A stretch of DNA of 64,000 bases from JAGNHS01 sp964609695 (lineage in GTDB: Bacteria; Bdellovibrionota; UBA2428): positions 36,603 to 100,602 of the forward strand of contig CAZSSP010000006.1 of the NCBI GenBank assembly GCA_964609695.1, written 5' to 3'. Below, piece by piece: positions 51,976 to 61,316 of the stretch (position 1 is the first letter of the stretch; each line of letters starts with the position of its first letter). A program made the translations under genes and the position numbers. A model generated the notes under the pieces. The model did not search any database and was not told where the DNA came from. It saw nothing but the letters and a program-made list of their open reading frames with translations.

Positions 51976-54498
51976 TTAATACTCCTCTCTCATCATGTCA
52001 TCTGTCTTTACGTCTTCATCATCAGAGTTCTTTTCGTCGCTTTGGCTTCGGTCGCTCTGACTGTTTCCTGTTATGACCATAGTTCGATTGATGGCACCTG
52101 TGGCAGAAGGAGTTCCGGAACTGTCGACTTTTTTCTGTCCTGGGGCGGTTCCATCAATAAAATACTCTGTAATTCGCTTCTTGGTTCTCTCTGTGGGTAC
52201 GTCGCCTGTTTCGCCATCAATCGGAACTTGAACAATTCCTTCGGGGACCCCAAAATTTTCTTCGGGCAGGTCTTTTAAGGCTTCTTTCATATAGCTCAAC
52301 CAGATAGGCAATGCAGCTACTGTTCCAGTCTCATTTCTACCGATGGGGCGGTCTTCATCAAATCCTACCCAAACACCAGTGAGAATTTGAGGGGTAAAAC
52401 CTAAAAATAGAGTATCTTTATAGTCGTTGGTAGTTCCGGTTTTTCCGGCAATTGGGCGGCCGAGGACTTGAGCGTCTGCAGCTGTTCCAAACTCCACCAC
52501 AGATTGAAGAAGGCTGGTTATAATAAAATTAACTCTTTCATCAATGACTTGTTCGGGTTCTTTATTTTCATGTTGTTCTAGAATTTCAGCATTGCGATCT
52601 TCAATTTTTCTAATAAAAAAAGTGTTGAGTCTTTTTCCTTTGTTGGCATAAACGCCCCAAGGTTTCATGAGTTCTTCTAATGAAATTGCAGAACTACCTA
52701 AGGCTAAAGAAAGATCTTCATTAAGCTGAGCGCTGATTCCCATTTTTTTTGCAAAATCAACAACAGTTTTAACACCAACATGCTGTAAAACTTTAATCGT
52801 AGGAACGTTTCGAGAAAGAGCTAAAGCATTTCTGAGTCGTGTGTCGCCATAGAATTTTTCACCAAAGTTGTTGGGCTTCCAAGTTTTCTCAAATTCATCT
52901 TTTTCACTAGTACTACTGTAAACGATAGGTGCATCTACAATGATTGTGGCTGGAGTTAATCCTTGTTCGATGGCAGCGCCATAGACAATGGGTTTGAAAG
53001 TTGATCCCGACTGACGGGCGGCTTGAGTGCTTCGATTGAATTCAGAATGAGTGGTGTAAAAATCATAGCCTCCAACCATACTCAAAAGCTCGCCTTGAGG
53101 TACGGAATAGCTGAGGAGTGCTCCTTGTACTAGCGGTCTTTGCTCGAGAGCTAGAGTGATTTGATCTCCGCTAATTTTTTTTGGAGAGACTTCAATGACG
53201 TGACCTATTTTGAGTTCTTTATAGGGATTTCTTATTATTTTTTTTGCATAGATTTCTTCGGGGTTGGCGTAGGAGGCCCATTTATAATCGGCAGGCGCAA
53301 TTTCACCCTTACGATTTCCAATTTGAACTATGATATTGGATCTTCGTTCATTCTTTCCAATAACAACGCCGCTGTAGATTTTTCCCTCTTTGATCGGGGT
53401 GTCTTCATTTTCTTTTACGGGAAAAACTATGGAACCATCTGGATTGAGCACTTTGTAATCAAATTCAGTTTCAACGAGAGCCTGATGTTGTTTGCTTAAA
53501 TAATCTTTTCTGTCACTTTCTTTGGACAAGAAAATTTCAGGAGCTCTGAGTCCCATACGTTTGTCGACATTCTCAAGACCCTTATCTAAAGACTTTTGAG
53601 CGGTCAGTTGTTTGTTGTGATCCATGGTGGTGTAAACCTTTAAACCACCTGTATAAAGAGCCTCTGTTCCGTATTTTTTTTGAATATAACGTCTAACGTG
53701 TTCAGCAAAATAAGGGACGTCGGTTTCGACTTGAAATTTAGCGTTGTGAATATTGATAGGAGCATTAATGGCTTCTTCGTATTCAGCGTCGCTAATTTTT
53801 TTGATTTCAAGCAAACGTCTGAGCACATACTTTTGCTTTTCCTTCGCTCCTTTGGGATTGACCGCAGGATTGTCACGCGAAGGAGCTCGAGGAAGGCCCG
53901 CAAGAATAGCAGCTTCAGGAAGGGTGAGCTCAAGCGCGCTCTTCCCGAAATATGTTTTAGCGGCAGCCTCAACCCCGTAAGCACCTTGGCCTAGAAAAAT
54001 TTGATTCAAATATAGATTAAGAATTTTTTCTTTTGGAAATTTGTTTTCTAGTTCAAAGGCCAGAAACATTTCTTTTATTTTTCGAACATAAGATTTTTCA
54101 GAAGAAAGAAAAAAAGTTTTGGCAACCTGCTGTGTGATTGTTGATCCACCTTGGCCTGATTTTCGAGCTCGTAAATTTTTAATGAAGGCGCGAAGTATGG
54201 CTACAGGATTAATGCCACTGTGTTGAAAAAACTCGTCATCTTCTGCTGCAACGAACGCGTATTTTACTAGATCAGGCATTGTTTCTACAGTTACTACAAC
54301 GCGGTTTTCTGTAGAGTATCGTGCGATAACTTTATCATCACGATCGTAAACCACAGTCACAAGATTGGGTTCATAATTTTCAAGAGTTGAAACGTTGGGA
54401 AGGCTCTTGGTGAGTGTGAAGTAAACAATTGTAAATACCAAAAGACAAATACCTAGAAGACCACCAAGAACGACTAGAAATTTTTTTCTGAGCGACAT
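51976..54498 (-). CDS. mrcA: Class A penicillin-binding protein (PBP1A-like)
   Basis: About 840 residues from the ATG at 54498 (an upstream start at 54549 would add 17 residues). One membrane segment at residues 8-29. The GT51 glycosyltransferase domain has AAEDDEFFQHSGINP (catalytic Glu), GGSTITQQVAKTFFL and the EKILNLYLNQIFLGQGAYGVEAAA block. An OB-type insert follows. The transpeptidase has SGSTFKP (Ser-x-x-Lys, about residue 495) and KTGTT (about residue 681). The C-terminus is a polar, Ser/Asp-rich tail. Polymerises and crosslinks peptidoglycan. No Lpo-type activator gene is nearby. Confidence 0.95.
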   Translation of the reverse strand: MSLRKKFLVVLGGLLGICLLVFTIVYFTLTKSLPNVSTLENYEPNLVTVVYDRDDKVIARYSTENRVVVTVETMPDLVKYAFVAAEDDEFFQHSGINPVAILRAFIKNLRARKSGQGGSTITQQVAKTFFLSSEKSYVRKIKEMFLAFELENKFPKEKILNLYLNQIFLGQGAYGVEAAAKTYFGKSALELTLPEAAILAGLPRAPSRDNPAVNPKGAKEKQKYVLRRLLEIKKISDAEYEEAINAPINIHNAKFQVETDVPYFAEHVRRYIQKKYGTEALYTGGLKVYTTMDHNKQLTAQKSLDKGLENVDKRMGLRAPEIFLSKESDRKDYLSKQHQALVETEFDYKVLNPDGSIVFPVKENEDTPIKEGKIYSGVVIGKNERRSNIIVQIGNRKGEIAPADYKWASYANPEEIYAKKIIRNPYKELKIGHVIEVSPKKISGDQITLALEQRPLVQGALLSYSVPQGELLSMVGGYDFYTTHSEFNRSTQAARQSGSTFKPIVYGAAIEQGLTPATIIVDAPIVYSSTSEKDEFEKTWKPNNFGEKFYGDTRLRNALALSRNVPTIKVLQHVGVKTVVDFAKKMGISAQLNEDLSLALGSSAISLEELMKPWGVYANKGKRLNTFFIRKIEDRNAEILEQHENKEPEQVIDERVNFIITSLLQSVVEFGTAADAQVLGRPIAGKTGTTNDYKDTLFLGFTPQILTGVWVGFDEDRPIGRNETGTVAALPIWLSYMKEALKDLPEENFGVPEGIVQVPIDGETGDVPTERTKKRITEYFIDGTAPGQKKVDSSGTPSATGAINRTMVITGNSQSDRSQSDEKNSDDEDVKTDDMMREEY

Positions 54499-54632
54499 AA
54501 GAGTTCTTATTTTACCTCTTAAGAATCTCACGTGGTAGCAGATTTGCAATTCGAACTCATCATAGACCCCAAGTAACCCATTGAGTCATTTGACGTTGTT
54601 GCATTGAGGATAAAAAATGGATCGGTTAGTCT

Positions 54633-57041
54633 GTGCGAATGAAAAGATTTCTCATAGTTTTTTGTTCAATACTCGTTGTAATTTCAATTCTTGTGTCGCT
54701 CATTCCAGTGTTTGTTAGCGTTGATTCATTCAGGCCTGCAGTCGAAAAACAAATGGCCACAAAGTTTAGGGGTCAGCTTAAATTGGGTAAGTTTTCATTG
54801 AGCACATTTCCAGTTGTCAAAATTACTGTAGATGGTTTTAAGGCGATGGCTCCAAAACCTTTCGACTCCGAAACATTGGCGCAAGCAAAAAAGATAGAGA
54901 TCAAAATCCCGCTTTATTCGCTTTTATGGGCTCCCAGGTTGACCATTTTGCTAAGTGAAGCAGAAATCCGATTAATTGACAGTCAGGGTAAGACTAATTT
55001 GACTGAATTTTTAGCTCTTCCAGAAAGCAGTAGTGTTGCTGCTCCTGATGCAAACGAAGCGGCTGTCTCGGGAGATCCTCTTCAATCTATGCCTTCGTTT
55101 CTTAGGTCGCGTGTAGAAAATGCTAAAATGACTTTGGTGCTCGATAAAGCCTTTCTAAGTCTTTATAAATTGGGAGCTTCAAAAAATGAACACACAACAG
55201 TGAAAGATTTAAATTTCACTTTAAATGATTTGGGATTTAATAGCCCCATTCAATTAAGTGTTGATACAAGCGTGGATTATAAAACTGCTGCTTTGAGTGC
55301 GATTGGTCCTTTGGTGGCTCGTGGTCAGGTCACCGTAAAGCCAGATAAGGGTCAGTATTTTGTAGATTTTAATTTAGAAAATGATTTGAGTGCTCTAGAA
55401 CTTAAAATGGCGGGTCTTTTCTCTAAAGATGCAAAGACTCCCATGCTCATTTCTTTAGATGGAAATTTAAAAAAATATGAAGATATTGATGTTGAAATTA
55501 AAAAGTTTAGCTTTCGATTTGGAGATTTAGAAGTTAACTCTAAAATGGATGTGAAACGCGCACTGAGTGAAACTGATGCCTCTTTAAATTTTAATGTGGA
55601 ATCCAACAAACTTCAGCTTTCAAGTTTAGAGAAATTTATTCCTATGGTTGCTCAATATCATTTGAAGGGTCAGTTTTCATTGAAGGGAAATGCTGTGGGC
55701 CCACTAAAAACTCCTAATTTAAATGTGGAGATGACCTTAAATAATGTTACTGGGAAAACTCCTGAGCTATCTACGCCATTGAGTGATTTAGATGCTAAAA
55801 TTTTAATTTCAGGAAATGCAGCCAATCCAATAGTTAATGTAGACCCCATTAAAATGAAAGTTGGAACTTCTGATTTACTTATTAAAGCATTAATTGCTGG
55901 AATTGAGGCTCCCAATCTAAAACTAGAAATTACATCTAATCGTTTTAATGTTGATGAACTTATGGGAACTCAATCAGCGGCTCAAGCGGCACAGAGTTCT
56001 GGAACTAGTGGATCTGAATCAGCCGAAGTGGTTAATACGGCTCCACTCGACGAAACGCTTGATAAAATGGCTCCGGAATTAGAGAAATCTTTAGAGAATC
56101 CCATGCTCAATAAAATTCGGGCCGATGTAAAGATTTTAGCTCGTTCCATGCGAATGCTTGAAGGTGAGTTTAAAAATGCAAGATTGAATCTCAATTACGC
56201 TTCTCGAGTTCTATCTATAAATAATACAGGTATTGATGGATATAAGGGTTCATTCGTATTGAATGGAGCCTTAGGTTTAAATCCAAAGCTCCCAAGTTTT
56301 GATTTTTCAAGCAAACTTCAAGGAGTTTCCATTGGTGAGGCTCTTAAAGTTCATATGCCTACATGGAAAAATGAACTTTCAGGAAACATTAATGGCCAAT
56401 TTTCTATTAAGGGGAAAGGTTTAAGAAAGTCTCAATTAAGTCAAAATTTAAGTGGTGGATTGTCGGGCGAGGTTAAAAATGGAAGAACAAGTATTCCTGT
56501 GGTGAAGTTGGTTTCAGGAATACTTGAGAAACTTCCCAAAAAAGTTCAAAACCCTGCTGCTGATAAAACCAAAGGGCAAAGCTTTAATGGCGAATTTAAA
56601 ACCATGCAGCTGCTGACAACTATAAAAGGTAGGGACATTAAAATCGATAAAACAGATATTGTTTTTGCTACCGAAAAAGCTGGATTAGGGGAAATGAAAT
56701 TTTTAGGCAGTGGAAATGTTAATTTTGATCGACAAATGGATTTTATAGGAACTGCATTTTTATCTCCGCAAGTGGTTCCATTAAAAGAATTAAAAGGGCC
56801 CAGTGGTCAGATTGAAATCCCCTTAAGATTTAAGGGGCTCATGAACGATCCTTCACCAGACATTGGATATTCTGTAGGAATTCTCGGACCTAGAATGCTG
56901 AAGAATTTTGCTCATTCAGAAGAAGGTCAAAAGGTTGTTAAAAAGGCTGGAGAAGAACTTCAAAAGCAAATTGAAAAACAAAAACTGCCAGAGCCGGCCA
57001 AAAAAGCTTTGGAAGACATACGCAAGAAATTTAAATTTTAG
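54633..57041 (+). CDS. AsmA-family protein
   Basis: 802 residues. One N-terminal membrane helix (FLIVFCSILVVISILVSLIPVFV) is followed by the AsmA domain (DSFRPAVEKQMATKFRGQLKLGKFSLSTFP and similar repeats) and a C-terminal AsmA_2-type part ending near residue 770. The family includes TamB-like bridges that move phospholipid to the outer membrane. The long hydrophobic groove predicted from the beta repeats fits that idea. The start is a GTG at 54633 or an ATG at 54639. It is divergent from the PBP1A gene. Confidence 0.88.
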   Translation: MRMKRFLIVFCSILVVISILVSLIPVFVSVDSFRPAVEKQMATKFRGQLKLGKFSLSTFPVVKITVDGFKAMAPKPFDSETLAQAKKIEIKIPLYSLLWAPRLTILLSEAEIRLIDSQGKTNLTEFLALPESSSVAAPDANEAAVSGDPLQSMPSFLRSRVENAKMTLVLDKAFLSLYKLGASKNEHTTVKDLNFTLNDLGFNSPIQLSVDTSVDYKTAALSAIGPLVARGQVTVKPDKGQYFVDFNLENDLSALELKMAGLFSKDAKTPMLISLDGNLKKYEDIDVEIKKFSFRFGDLEVNSKMDVKRALSETDASLNFNVESNKLQLSSLEKFIPMVAQYHLKGQFSLKGNAVGPLKTPNLNVEMTLNNVTGKTPELSTPLSDLDAKILISGNAANPIVNVDPIKMKVGTSDLLIKALIAGIEAPNLKLEITSNRFNVDELMGTQSAAQAAQSSGTSGSESAEVVNTAPLDETLDKMAPELEKSLENPMLNKIRADVKILARSMRMLEGEFKNARLNLNYASRVLSINNTGIDGYKGSFVLNGALGLNPKLPSFDFSSKLQGVSIGEALKVHMPTWKNELSGNINGQFSIKGKGLRKSQLSQNLSGGLSGEVKNGRTSIPVVKLVSGILEKLPKKVQNPAADKTKGQSFNGEFKTMQLLTTIKGRDIKIDKTDIVFATEKAGLGEMKFLGSGNVNFDRQMDFIGTAFLSPQVVPLKELKGPSGQIEIPLRFKGLMNDPSPDIGYSVGILGPRMLKNFAHSEEGQKVVKKAGEELQKQIEKQKLPEPAKKALEDIRKKFKF

Positions 57042-57056
57042 TGACTAAAAATAGAA

Positions 57057-58058
57057 CTACCAATTGTTGAAGCAATCGTTTCTTTTTCTATTGGGTTCTA
57101 AGTAATAAGTCCATTTGTTAAAGGCGCGTCTATCTCCTTCGGCGCACACCTCTTTACCATTAAATATTATGCTTCTTAAAAAATCACGATACTTAGAGAT
57201 AGAATAAAAGCCTGACTCATATTCAAATCTTGCTCCAAACCAAGATAGAGATAGAGGCATAAAAACACTCTTCCAATCTTTTTTGGAAGAATAAGAATAG
57301 AAATTACTTTCAATCCATTGATGACCCATGCCTGTGTCTTCTCTTCTATAGCGCTCAGTTTTAATGGCGTCGTTTATAGTGCCGTCTGATGAGGTGAATT
57401 TGTATATATTCCAAGGGCGTTTAATATGCGGCTCATCGTTACTTTTAAAGTAGTAATTTGAATTATTGTCGATAGTTTCAACGCTGCGAGATCGTAATTT
57501 GAAAAAGGCCCCTTGATCACTAATTTCATAAATTTCATTTCTGATTTCTATGATTTGGTTGTTGGCGTTAAGTAGAACAATACTTTTATTAGGATTATAG
57601 GGGTAAAGGTTTAAGGATTTCTCAATGATGAGACTATAAGTAGATATTAAACCTAACGTAGTTTTTTGCTGTGTATTTTCCAAAAAATACTTCATGCCTT
57701 GATGACTTTGGTACTCTTCTGGAAGTCCAGCATCTAATACACAAAGCGAATAATATGAAGTAAAACCCCTTCCTTCGAATTTAAAAGGAGATTGAGAATA
57801 GGCTCTTTCAATTTTTTCTGAAATCGCAGAACAATCTTCAAATGAAATTTCATGGTTTCTAGAATATTTTATAGGTGTCAAACTTAGGTTTTTACTAATT
57901 TTGAGGTGATTTTCTATTAATGGTATTTTGCTTTCAAAGTCTTTTCTAAATTCAACGTAATCGCCTGGCTCATCGTTGTAGATTGCTTCGAGGCCCTCTT
58001 CAGATTTTAAATTGTTGATGGAGAATAAAAAGAAAAACCCCAGAAGCAAAAAATTCAT
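57057..58058 (-). CDS. Hypothetical secreted protein
   Basis: About 333 residues. The ATG at 58058 follows GAGGTGGGAC, a good ribosome site, and gives a signal peptide (MNFLLLGFFFLFSINNLKSEE); an upstream start at 58088 would weaken that. The mature part is rich in Tyr, Phe, Asn and Ser. It has five Cys after the signal peptide. No family is recognised. It ends 15 bases after the convergent AsmA gene, and lies 68 bases downstream of the metalloprotease gene on the same strand, so the two may be co-transcribed. Confidence 0.65.
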   Translation of the reverse strand: MNFLLLGFFFLFSINNLKSEEGLEAIYNDEPGDYVEFRKDFESKIPLIENHLKISKNLSLTPIKYSRNHEISFEDCSAISEKIERAYSQSPFKFEGRGFTSYYSLCVLDAGLPEEYQSHQGMKYFLENTQQKTTLGLISTYSLIIEKSLNLYPYNPNKSIVLLNANNQIIEIRNEIYEISDQGAFFKLRSRSVETIDNNSNYYFKSNDEPHIKRPWNIYKFTSSDGTINDAIKTERYRREDTGMGHQWIESNFYSYSSKKDWKSVFMPLSLSWFGARFEYESGFYSISKYRDFLRSIIFNGKEVCAEGDRRAFNKWTYYLEPNRKRNDCFNNW

Positions 58059-58126
58059 GTCCCACCTCACCTTTTTAGGTGATCCCATGATTTTAAGGGG
58101 TAGACAACCACACAGCGCGGCGGAAC

Positions 58127-58735
58127 TTATAATTTAAGTTCGTAACGCTTTTGCATTTCAGAATAATATTCATTGGTGAATGGAGAATTTAATAATGAAG
58201 GTGCAACTTTTTCAAACATAATATTCTTGGTATCTCCAGAGTGAGTCAGTCCTAGTGCGTGTCCCAACTCATGTAAGGCTAAGACCTCAAGAGTTCCTTC
58301 TTGATCGCTCGCAGATAGTATGGATGATTTTTTAAAGACAATGTCACACTCGATTATTTTACCTTCGATAGACACTGTATAAGTGATTGCGTCGGGATGA
58401 GAGCTGCTTTCAGTGGCTTCTAATGAAGAGTCCGTAAAGTATATACCATTCACTCCATCGCCACTTATAACCTTTGAGCTTGTTGAATTTGAATTTGTTT
58501 GAAATGAAGATCCTTTAAAATAAAAGGCTGTTTTTCTCATAAGATCATTTTGTCGGGAGGCGGCGTCTTTAACGGAGTTTTGGTAAGTGTTGGGTACTGA
58601 AATATTAAATTGAAGAGGAATTTGAGATCCGTCTTCCCAACGAAGTAAACTATTGTCTGAAGAGGATTTTTTATGTCTTCCACAGGCAAAAACACTTAAT
58701 AGTGATAACAACAGCAAGCTTTTTCCACGCAACAT
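58127..58735 (-). CDS. Matrixin-like zinc metalloprotease lipoprotein
   Basis: 202 residues. The lipobox-like SVFAC puts a lipidated Cys at residue 18. The active-site motif HELGHALGLTH (about residues 153-163, the HExxHxxGxxH zinc signature) is complete, with the expected following Met-turn region near KNIMFEK. The protein is short for a matrixin and has no obvious pro-domain beyond the Ser/Asn-rich stretch. It should cut proteins in the periplasm or on the surface. Prey-protein digestion would fit a predator, as inference. Confidence 0.85.
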   Translation of the reverse strand: MLRGKSLLLLSLLSVFACGRHKKSSSDNSLLRWEDGSQIPLQFNISVPNTYQNSVKDAASRQNDLMRKTAFYFKGSSFQTNSNSTSSKVISGDGVNGIYFTDSSLEATESSSHPDAITYTVSIEGKIIECDIVFKKSSILSASDQEGTLEVLALHELGHALGLTHSGDTKNIMFEKVAPSLLNSPFTNEYYSEMQKRYELKL

Positions 58736-58955
58736 AAGTGCAAATTAGAATGCAAGGAATGCCAGGGCTTAAATCAAAAATAAGGCCTTTCTAGGCGCAA
58801 ATACTTGTCATTTTTCCAATTTTTGCGCAGTTGATGTCAACATTTTGGACGTTTAAGTGGTCTTCTGGGGTGTCATGGGGGGAGTGTGTATAAGTCATTA
58901 TTTTTACTCTGCCTTTGTGGAATAATTAGGGGACTTTGCGCTAAGATGACAGCCT

Positions 58956-61241
58956 ATGAGCGATACACAAGTAAAAATTGAAAACACCCCCGAATCTGTC
59001 GAAAAAATATATAAAAAATCTGCCGATAAAATTAGGCAAGTTAAAGAAAAACTTAAGAGACCCCTGACACTCACTGAAAAAATTCTTTTTGCTCATTTGG
59101 AAAGCCTAGATGGTGTTGAAAAACTTGAGAGGGGAAAAAGTTATTTATTATTAAATCCTGACCGAGTGGCTATGCAAGATGCTACTGCGCAAATGGCCAT
59201 GCTTCAGTTCATGCTTTCTGGAAGAAAATCCTCTGTTGTGCCCGCCTCAATTCATTGTGATCACTTAATCGAAGCACGAGTCAACGCTGATAAAGATATG
59301 AAGACGGCTCTTGATAGCAATCGTGAAGTTTACGATTTCCTAGATTCTGTGAGCGCAAGATATGGTGTGGGTTTTTGGAAGCCTGGCGCTGGGATTATTC
59401 ACCAAGTTGTTCTTGAAAATTACGCTATGCCAGCCTCTCTTATGATTGGCACGGATTCTCACACTCCGAATGCTGGAGGTTTGGGAATGATTGCAGTTGG
59501 AGTCGGTGGAGCAGATGCCGTTGATGTTATGGCAGGATTTCCTTGGGAAGTAAAAATGCCCAAGCTTGTTGGTGTGCATTTGAAGGGTAAGCTGAATGGT
59601 TGGACTTCTCCTAAAGATGTTATTCTTTATATTTGCGGATTGCTCACCACCAAGGGCGGGACAAATAAAATTCTTGAATATTTTGGACCTGGTTGTGAAT
59701 CTATAAGCTGTACGGGTAAGGCGACTATCACCAATATGGGAGCAGAGCTTGGTGCTACAACTTCTGTGTTTCCCTATGACAAACGCATGGAAGCTTATCT
59801 CGGTAGAACAAAAAGAGATTTTATTTCTAAATTAGCCAACACATATCTTGATGTGGTCACTCCAGATCCTGAAGTTTTAAAAGATCCATCGAAATTTTAT
59901 GATGAAATTATTGAAATTGATTTGGATAAACTCGAACCCCATGTTGTGGGACCTCATAGTCCTGACGTGGCTCGCCCTCTTTCAAAATTCAAAGAAGAAA
60001 TTGCTAAGAATGGATATCCTGCAAAACTTTCTTCTGCATTAATCGGTTCGTGCACAAATTCTTCGTATGAGGATATTGGTCGAGCCACTCATATTGCTAA
60101 ACAGGCTATGAAGATTGGTGTTAAAATGCCTCAGCCATTTTTGGTTTCACCAGGTTCTGATCAAATTTATGAAACCATTAAGCGTGATGGTCAGATGAAG
60201 GTTTTGGAAGATGTTGGCGCAACTGTTTTGGCCAATGCCTGTGGTCCTTGTATTGGACAGTGGAAGCGTGATGATATTCAACAAGGTGAAAAAAATTCGA
60301 TCTTAACTTCTTTTAATAGAAATTTCCGTGGTCGAAACGATTCTAACAATGAAACCTTAGCGTTTATAAGTAGTCCGGATATTGTCATGGCCTTAGGTTT
60401 GGCTGGAAAATTAGATTTTAATCCCATGACAGATGAGCTTGTTGGCCCAAATGGAAAAACAAAACTGGCTGCACCAGAGGCTCCTGAATTGCCATCAAGT
60501 TTTGCAGAGGGAAATGCAGGTTTTGCGGGCCCATCTGCTGAGCGTTTTAAGAAAGAAGTGAGTGTTAAGGCTGATAGTGATCGTTTGCAAATTTTAAGCC
60601 CATTTGCGGCTTGGGATGGAAAAGATTTTACTGATCTTCCACTTCTCATGAAGACTAAAGGGAAAACTACTACAGATCACATTTCTCCAGCAGGAAAGTG
60701 GTTAAAGTATCGTGGACATCTGGATAAAATTTCTGACAATATGTTACTCACTGCGACCAACGCTTTTACTGATGAAATGGGTAAAGTGAAAAATCAACTC
60801 ACCGGAGAAAAGGGACAGGCAGTAGCTCAGGCGGCCCGTTCTTATAAAGCAAAAAATCAAAGATGGATTATAGTTGGCGATGAAAATTACGGAGAAGGTT
60901 CTTCAAGAGAGCACGCGGCCATGTCACCTCGTTTCTTGGGGGCGGCAGCGGTCATCACTCGAAGTTTCGCTCGAATCCATGAAACTAACTTGAAAAAGCA
61001 AGGAGTCCTTCCTTTAACTTTCGCAAATCCTGAAGATTACAACAAAGTTGCTGAGGATGATCGTTTAAGTGTTTTGGGCTTGTCTGAAATCAAGCCGGGC
61101 TCCTTACTTAAATTGAAGCTTAAAAAAAGCGACGGCAAAACTGTAGATATTGATTTAAAGCACACCTTAAACGCCGAGCAAATTGAGTGGTTTAAGGCAG
61201 GTTCAGCTTTGAATGTAATAAGGAATTCTTTGAAGGCTTAA
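58956..61241 (+). CDS. acnA: Aconitate hydratase, mitochondrial type
   Basis: 761 residues. Interconverts citrate and isocitrate. Both iron-sulfur cysteine sites are visible: IGSCTNSSYEDI (about residues 367-378) and ANACGPCIGQW (about residues 427-437). The SHTPNAGGLGMIAVGVGGADAVDVMAG and SREHAAMSPRFLGAAAVITRSFARIHETNLKKQG blocks are typical. Length and sequence agree better with the mitochondrial ACO2-like aconitases than with AcnA of enterics or AcnB. The gap upstream (220 bases) carries no recognised feature except likely promoters. ATG at 58956. Confidence 0.95.
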   Translation: MSDTQVKIENTPESVEKIYKKSADKIRQVKEKLKRPLTLTEKILFAHLESLDGVEKLERGKSYLLLNPDRVAMQDATAQMAMLQFMLSGRKSSVVPASIHCDHLIEARVNADKDMKTALDSNREVYDFLDSVSARYGVGFWKPGAGIIHQVVLENYAMPASLMIGTDSHTPNAGGLGMIAVGVGGADAVDVMAGFPWEVKMPKLVGVHLKGKLNGWTSPKDVILYICGLLTTKGGTNKILEYFGPGCESISCTGKATITNMGAELGATTSVFPYDKRMEAYLGRTKRDFISKLANTYLDVVTPDPEVLKDPSKFYDEIIEIDLDKLEPHVVGPHSPDVARPLSKFKEEIAKNGYPAKLSSALIGSCTNSSYEDIGRATHIAKQAMKIGVKMPQPFLVSPGSDQIYETIKRDGQMKVLEDVGATVLANACGPCIGQWKRDDIQQGEKNSILTSFNRNFRGRNDSNNETLAFISSPDIVMALGLAGKLDFNPMTDELVGPNGKTKLAAPEAPELPSSFAEGNAGFAGPSAERFKKEVSVKADSDRLQILSPFAAWDGKDFTDLPLLMKTKGKTTTDHISPAGKWLKYRGHLDKISDNMLLTATNAFTDEMGKVKNQLTGEKGQAVAQAARSYKAKNQRWIIVGDENYGEGSSREHAAMSPRFLGAAAVITRSFARIHETNLKKQGVLPLTFANPEDYNKVAEDDRLSVLGLSEIKPGSLLKLKLKKSDGKTVDIDLKHTLNAEQIEWFKAGSALNVIRNSLKA

Positions 61242-61316
61242 ACTTTTAGAGCCAGCAAATTGACGTCCGGTTTTTTGGCAATCGTTTAGAGGCATATTCA
61301 TCTTACAATAGGGTTT

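Noticed and set aside
53161..53994. Plus-strand open frames inside the PBP1A gene
   Set aside because: They are antisense shadows of a complete, recognisable PBP1A coding region and lack ribosome sites.
54530..54552. TGGTAG-N5-TTGC upstream of the AsmA gene
   Set aside because: Spacing is right, but two bases of the -24 box differ from the consensus, and the distance to the gene is long.
58736..58770. Sigma-54-like TGGCAT then TTGC before the matrixin gene (minus strand)
   Set aside because: The spacer is three bases instead of five, and sigma-54 promoters tolerate almost no spacing change.
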